Shown: positions 5,792-9,440 of the stretch, in pieces
Layout of the letters: every line of letters starts with the position of its first letter
Numbering within the stretch: the stretch's first letter is position 1
Source: JBBQVS01 sp964657325
GTDB lineage: Bacteria; Chloroflexota; Ktedonobacteria; Ktedonobacterales; Ktedonobacteraceae
DNA: 9,440 bases
NCBI GenBank assembly: GCA_964657325.1
Contig: CAZZVE010000201.1
Location: forward strand, 1 to 9,440
Direction of reading: 5' to 3'
Notes under the pieces: model-generated
What the model was told of the DNA's origin: nothing
The model's input: only the letters and a program-made list of their open reading frames with translations
Database searches by the model: none
Translations under genes and position numbers: made by a program

Positions 5792-6193
5792 TTAGATGTC
5801 TCTCATGTCGTTGATAACCGCCTCCGCCTCAATCTCAACAAGCATGTCAGGCTCGATCAGTCTGCTCACTTGCACCATAGTAGCAACAGGTCGGATATCA
5901 CGGAAGAACTCGCCGTGCGCTTTACCGATTTCCTGCCAGTCGTCAATATTGATAACGAACATACGGGTACGTACAACGTCTTTCATACTTGCCCCTACTT
6001 TTATGAGTGCATGTTCAATGTTTTTGAGGGCTTGTATGGTTTGTGCGTAAGAATCATCTTTGCCAACAACATGCCCTTGTTCGTCAGTTGCAGTTGTCCC
6101 TGCGACATGGACGCTAGTGCCAACGCGTACTGCTCGTGAATAGCCGACGACAGCTTCCCACGGCGCACCACTTGAAATATTTTGACGCTCCAT
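5792..6193 (-). CDS. RidA-superfamily (YjgF/YER057c/UK114) protein lacking the catalytic arginine
   Basis: A 133-residue protein of normal Rid length with the family fold signature: VGYSRAVRVG (16-25), VHVAGTTATD (28-37), QALKNIEHAL (54-63), RTRMFVINIDDW (75-86) and LVEIEAEAV (118-126). RidA proteins of the imine deaminase type form trimers that hydrolyse reactive enamines/imines from PLP enzymes. In E. coli RidA, R105 (in PARSC) binds the substrate carboxylate and E120 lies in the active site. Aligned by eye, the arginine is replaced by alanine here (A104 in RPVATM) while the glutamate is kept (E120). This places it among Rid groups without the arginine, for which imine deaminase activity is not expected; its true role is unknown. 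GCGAGGAC lies upstream of the ATG at 6193. It starts 17 bp after the ftsK stop, so it is probably co-transcribed with ftsK. Confidence 0.92.
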   Translation of the reverse strand: MERQNISSGAPWEAVVGYSRAVRVGTSVHVAGTTATDEQGHVVGKDDSYAQTIQALKNIEHALIKVGASMKDVVRTRMFVINIDDWQEIGKAHGEFFRDIRPVATMVQVSRLIEPDMLVEIEAEAVINDMRDI

Positions 6194-6210
6194 GCTTTAG
6201 TCCTCGCTTT

Positions 6211-9200
6211 TTAGAAAGGCTGATACTCTTCATCATCGTCATCAACAGGCTGTTGTGGCTTTGGTTGAGGCACTGAGGGTAGTTTGCCATTAGCGGCTTG
6301 TTTCTTCAAAAAGTCGTCACGCGCCTTTTCCTCTGCCATGATGTCCGCGACCTCATCAGCCATAGAGTGACTCTCACCAAAGCTTCCATTGCCGCGTCCA
6401 CCAGTCCCTCCGTCGATAACTTCGCGCCCACCACGTCCTCCTTGCTCGGAATGGCCTATGATGCCACGCTCCTCTAAGAGGTCGATCAGGCGAGCGGCAC
6501 GTGAATAGCCAATGCGCAGACGACGTTGCAAGAGCGAGATAGAGGCTTTTTCGTATTCGCGCACAACCTCTTCAGCTTTTTCGAGCAGATCGTCATCTAG
6601 TTCAAACTCGTCTGAGGTCTGCTCTTTTAGCTCCCAGCCCGGCTCAACCTTCGCTTGAACCTCTACCGGGTCGATGTTTTGCCCACCATTGGCTGCGATT
6701 GCGTGCTGTGCTGCCTGTTCACGCCAGTAATGCACAAGGCTTTCCGCCTCTTCGTCCGCAAGGAATGCCCCCTGTATACGTTCGGGGCGTCCTGCGTCCG
6801 AGGGAAGATAAAGCATGTCGCCACGCCCTAGGAGTCGTTCGGCACCGCCCATGTCGATAATCGTACGCGAGTCCACGGCGGAACTGACCATGAACGAGAT
6901 ACGGGTGGGAATATTAGCTTTGATCAGGCCAGTGATAACATCGACGGATGGGCGTTGCGTTGCCACGACAAGGTGAATACCTGTTGCACGAGCTAACTGT
7001 GCCAAACGACAAATCATGCCCTCAACCTCTTCCGGTGCCGCCATCATCAAGTCCGCTAATTCGTCGATGATGATCACAATCGCGGGAAGATTGTTCAGCG
7101 TGTTGTCGCCCTTCGCCGCACGCTCAGCTCGCATCTTGCGATAGCCATCGAGGTTACGTACTCCTAGCTGCGAGAAGAGGCGATAGCGTTTCTCCATCTC
7201 ATTGATGCCATTCTTGAGTAGCGAAACAACCTTCTCGACCTCAGTTACAACTGGAGAGAGTAGATGTGGAATACCATTGTACATATTGAGCTCGACCATC
7301 TTCGGGTCAACCATGAGAAGCCGTACATCATCCGGCGTAGCTTGCATGATAATACTGGCGATGATAGCATTAATCATAACCGATTTGCCGGCTCCAGTGG
7401 CACCCGCGATGAGCAAGTGCGGCATACGGGCTAGGTCGCCCACACGGACGACACCTGCCACGTCTTTGCCCAACGCAACCGCGAGCTTTGACTTCGCTTT
7501 TGCTACCTGATATTCTTTGCTCTCTAGCACCTCGCGCAGTGTGACAAGCCGACTATTTTTGTTGGGGATTTCAACGCCTACGTAGGGACGACCCGGTACT
7601 GGTGCCTCCATACGGATGGTTTTGGCTTCAAGTACGAGAGCGAGATCGTTTTGCAGGGCCATGATACGGCTGACACGGGTACGTGTCTCATAGACGATGT
7701 TGCCACCAGCATCACGCACAGGAACGAGTTTACCCGTCTTTTCGTCAGGTTTCATCTCTGGTTTGCCTGTGGGACGGATACCGAGACGAATGATGGTAGG
7801 GCCGATACTGATATCTTCTTTTTTGACCTCTGCATCGACTCGAAAGCTGCGTAACGTCTCTTGAATGGTTTTTGCCAGTGTCTCCGTATCGTCACCGAGA
7901 ATTTGAATTTTGACCTCATCTGGACTGTTGAGGAGAGTAGTTTGTGGTAATATCCAGAAATTTTCACCTTGCGGAACTGGATTGACGATACGCGGTGTTT
8001 TCTGCGGTGTTTTGGGTATTTCGCTTACTTGATGACTCCTGTTAGGCATGAGGTCTTCCATGCGACCCGTATCTTTTATCACCATTTTGTCAGGATTTGT
8101 ATCGAGTGGAAGGGGCTGCTGGCGTGCACCTCTTACCGCGTTCACATGATTATCCACATCAAGTGCGATGGGTGTACGTGGGCCGCGTGGCACGATGCCT
8201 ACGTCTTGTTTATGAATATTGATATCGTTGCGTGGATCATCGTCCTCATCATCAAAATCTGCCTCAAACTCTATATCATCTTCGTCTTCGTCATTCTCGC
8301 TTATATTTGCCACGTTGCGTCCCTGGACTTGCTGCTGCTGCTGAACAGGTACCATGCCGTTTCCATAGCGGCTAAATTGTGGGCGTTGTCCAAGAAATGG
8401 CGAGGGACCAGTTGGGGCTGGTCCATTTTTGTTGCTCAATGTTGGTCTTTTTTCATCGGAAAGAAGATTTTGCACAAACTGACCGACCAGAAGCACATGT
8501 CCAAAGGTAATACGAAAGGTGAAGATAATGAGCAGTACAATAAGGCCAAGTATTATGACATGCGCAGCGGCTGCAGGCCATCCTAACAATGGACGCACTA
8601 ACAATCCTGCTATGATACCTGTCGTCAGCGAGTCGTTTCCTATAACGAGGCGACTTTCTACGAGAAGCAGAAGCCAGATTGCCCCCAAACCAAAAACCAT
8701 TGACCAGCGTATCAGTGGCTCATTACGAATCCCTTCAATAAGACGTGCTAACGCGAAAGCAACAAGACCGAAAACTAAAAGATAGGCCGACCAACCAAAC
8801 ATCAGGAGAAAGAATCTACCGATACTTCCCAATATTGGTGTGGTTTGAAATATTGTCAATGAACCAAAAAGCAGGAGAGATACTATCAGTAGCACAATGC
8901 TCCACACGCGTTGCTGCTGATGAGTCTCCATACCGTTCCATTTGTTGTAGGCCCATTCAATAGCACGAGGATCACTTGACACTGGTTTAGGAACGGTACG
9001 ATACGGGGTAGTTTTTCTGGGTGTACTACTCGTAGTACTCTTTCTGCCACGTGTTGACGATTTGGAGGACCCACTGCGTGTGTTCTGTTTTGACGCAGGT
9101 AATTGTGAACGTTGTTCTACGCGGGTGCTCTGTACGGTTTTCGCATTCCCAACTGCCGCCTTGCTAACACGCGAAGTCCCTTGTTCCATACTTGGCACGA

Positions 9201-9231
9201 CTCGCTGGCGTCTCGTCTCTTTGTCTGCCAT
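6211..9231 (-). CDS. ftsK: DNA translocase FtsK/SpoIIIE
   Basis: A 1006-residue membrane-anchored, ATP-driven DNA pump that clears chromosomes from the division septum and helps resolve dimers. Residues 1-85 are basic and Ser/Thr-rich, probably disordered. Four to five hydrophobic segments lie at about 111-128, 137-165, 175-198, 202-218 and 221-244. The linker 255-425 has a Gln run (297-301) and a strongly acidic block (312-333). The motor has the alpha region (430-560), Walker A GATGAGKS (610-617), Walker B IVIIIDELADL (718-728, D723/E724) and VVATQRPSVDVITGLIKAN (755-773). The C-terminal gamma DNA-reading winged helix is 880-940 (KASISLLQRRLRIGYSRAARL). Two departures from the usual family layout: about 30 charged residues inserted in the alpha region (488-517), and a 66-residue Gly-rich then Pro/Asp-rich tail after gamma. 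GGAGGA sits 8 bases before the ATG at 9231, and a promoter is visible upstream. Confidence 0.97.
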   Translation of the reverse strand: MADKETRRQRVVPSMEQGTSRVSKAAVGNAKTVQSTRVEQRSQLPASKQNTRSGSSKSSTRGRKSTTSSTPRKTTPYRTVPKPVSSDPRAIEWAYNKWNGMETHQQQRVWSIVLLIVSLLLFGSLTIFQTTPILGSIGRFFLLMFGWSAYLLVFGLVAFALARLIEGIRNEPLIRWSMVFGLGAIWLLLLVESRLVIGNDSLTTGIIAGLLVRPLLGWPAAAAHVIILGLIVLLIIFTFRITFGHVLLVGQFVQNLLSDEKRPTLSNKNGPAPTGPSPFLGQRPQFSRYGNGMVPVQQQQQVQGRNVANISENDEDEDDIEFEADFDDEDDDPRNDINIHKQDVGIVPRGPRTPIALDVDNHVNAVRGARQQPLPLDTNPDKMVIKDTGRMEDLMPNRSHQVSEIPKTPQKTPRIVNPVPQGENFWILPQTTLLNSPDEVKIQILGDDTETLAKTIQETLRSFRVDAEVKKEDISIGPTIIRLGIRPTGKPEMKPDEKTGKLVPVRDAGGNIVYETRTRVSRIMALQNDLALVLEAKTIRMEAPVPGRPYVGVEIPNKNSRLVTLREVLESKEYQVAKAKSKLAVALGKDVAGVVRVGDLARMPHLLIAGATGAGKSVMINAIIASIIMQATPDDVRLLMVDPKMVELNMYNGIPHLLSPVVTEVEKVVSLLKNGINEMEKRYRLFSQLGVRNLDGYRKMRAERAAKGDNTLNNLPAIVIIIDELADLMMAAPEEVEGMICRLAQLARATGIHLVVATQRPSVDVITGLIKANIPTRISFMVSSAVDSRTIIDMGGAERLLGRGDMLYLPSDAGRPERIQGAFLADEEAESLVHYWREQAAQHAIAANGGQNIDPVEVQAKVEPGWELKEQTSDEFELDDDLLEKAEEVVREYEKASISLLQRRLRIGYSRAARLIDLLEERGIIGHSEQGGRGGREVIDGGTGGRGNGSFGESHSMADEVADIMAEEKARDDFLKKQAANGKLPSVPQPKPQQPVDDDDEEYQPF

Positions 9232-9282
9232 GTTCTAGTCCTCCCTCTTTGTTGAATCGTCTAAGAACGCAGAGACACCTGT

Positions 9283-9311
9283 ATGATAGCGCAAATGTTC
9301 CAGAGAAGCAA
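9283..9311 (-). promoter_or_regulatory. Probable sigma-70-type promoter for ftsK
   Basis: On the minus strand TTGCTT (9306-9311) and TATCAT (9283-9288) are separated by exactly 17 bases. The -10 matches 5 of 6 consensus bases; the -35 matches 3 of 6, including the important TTG. Transcription would begin near 9276 and leave a leader of about 45 bases before the ftsK ATG, with GGAGGA in it. The site lies between the upstream hairpin and ftsK, where a promoter is expected. It was found by eye, so it is a prediction. Confidence 0.5.
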
Positions 9312-9320
9312 TAGGGAGTA

Positions 9321-9395
9321 TACATGTGTGGTTATAAACAGGGTGCCCTCAATGCTAGCACTGAGGGCACCCTGTTTATAACCACAATGCATGTA
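9321..9395. repeat. Long hairpin upstream of ftsK, probably the 3' end of the preceding transcript
   Basis: Arms 9328-9351 and 9362-9385 are perfectly complementary over 24 bp with a 10-base loop. After a small bulge, TACATG (9321-9326) pairs with CATGTA (9390-9395). No run of T follows in the minus direction, so it is not a classical intrinsic terminator. It begins 5 bp after a candidate stop codon (9401-9403), the same arrangement as the other hairpins in this window, and lies upstream of the predicted ftsK promoter. Confidence 0.75.
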
Positions 9396-9400
9396 AATCG

Positions 9401-9440
9401 TTATGGCTGAATAGGCTGACCACCATTATAGGGCTTGCAG
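9401..9440 (-). CDS. Possible C-terminal end of an upstream gene (partial)
   Basis: On the minus strand one frame is open from the window edge for 12 codons, CKPYNGGQPIQP, followed by TAA at 9401-9403. It is too short to identify. The main support is context: a long hairpin begins 5 bp after this stop, as it does after the other gene ends here, and the strand matches every other gene. It could equally be non-coding. Confidence 0.3.
   Translation of the reverse strand, partial: CKPYNGGQPIQP

Noticed and set aside
8326..8342. Short CTG/CAG repeat run in ftsK
   Set aside because: It only encodes the five-glutamine run in the disordered linker; too short to be a notable microsatellite.
7969..8586. 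Plus-strand open frame of 205 codons with hydrophobic stretches
   Set aside because: It is antisense to the ftsK linker and membrane region; its composition is explained by the complementary strand, it has no family motif, and ftsK is unambiguous.
2338..9346. Shared AACAGGGTG in the arms of the 2244-2369 and 9321-9395 hairpins
   Set aside because: Only nine bases match and the flanks differ, so a common origin is not supported.

Overview
The window is a compact bacterial chromosomal segment in which every convincing gene lies on the minus strand. All seven full-length genes are intact, and an eighth is probably clipped at the right edge. The mix of genes is soluble hybrid and PAS signalling proteins, a cobalamin CobO/CobT pair and a long FtsK with extra low-complexity regions. 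Together with intergenic hairpins ending in GTAGGG/CCCTAC, this suggests Chloroflexota, possibly Ktedonobacteria. That assignment is inference from style, not from a marker gene.

Layout in the direction of transcription (right to left): (1) 9401-9440, probable C-terminal end of an upstream gene, followed at once by a long hairpin (9321-9395). (2) ftsK (9231-6211), preceded by a recognisable promoter (9283-9311) and followed after 17 bp by a small RidA-superfamily gene (6193-5792). (3) A 253-bp gap holding a complex inverted repeat (5631-5758). (4) cobO (5538-4900) and cobT (4888-3842), 11 bp apart, ending in a strong hairpin (3781-3843) with A-tract and T-tract. (5) A REC-histidine kinase hybrid (3643-2402), then a 126-bp inverted-repeat element (2244-2369). 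(6) A double-PAS protein (2213-1272) whose stop overlaps by 10 bp the start of a histidine kinase (1281-79), followed by a 69-bp hairpin (1-69).

How the genes fit together: the left third is a cytoplasmic two-component cluster. The PAS protein has sensor domains but no kinase. The overlapping kinase has no PAS or membrane segment but carries a long coiled-coil with four repeated motifs. The hybrid protein has its receiver at the N-terminus. This looks like a sensor kinase split over two chains that may pass phosphate to the hybrid; no DNA-binding response regulator is visible. The middle pair supplies two late cobalamin steps: corrinoid adenosylation (CobO) and activation of the lower-ligand base (CobT). 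The right part encodes the chromosome-segregation motor FtsK and a Rid protein that lacks the substrate-binding arginine of true imine deaminases.

The most distinctive non-coding signal is that all five apparent transcription-unit ends carry a long inverted repeat within about 35 bp of the stop codon, while none of the three within-operon junctions does. Other points of note are a 12-bp inverted repeat able to hide the ribosome binding site of the hybrid kinase, the heptad-spaced motif repeats in the kinase, and two about 90% identical PAS domains. There is no gene-free stretch over 300 bases, and no tRNA, rRNA, CRISPR array or transposase was seen.
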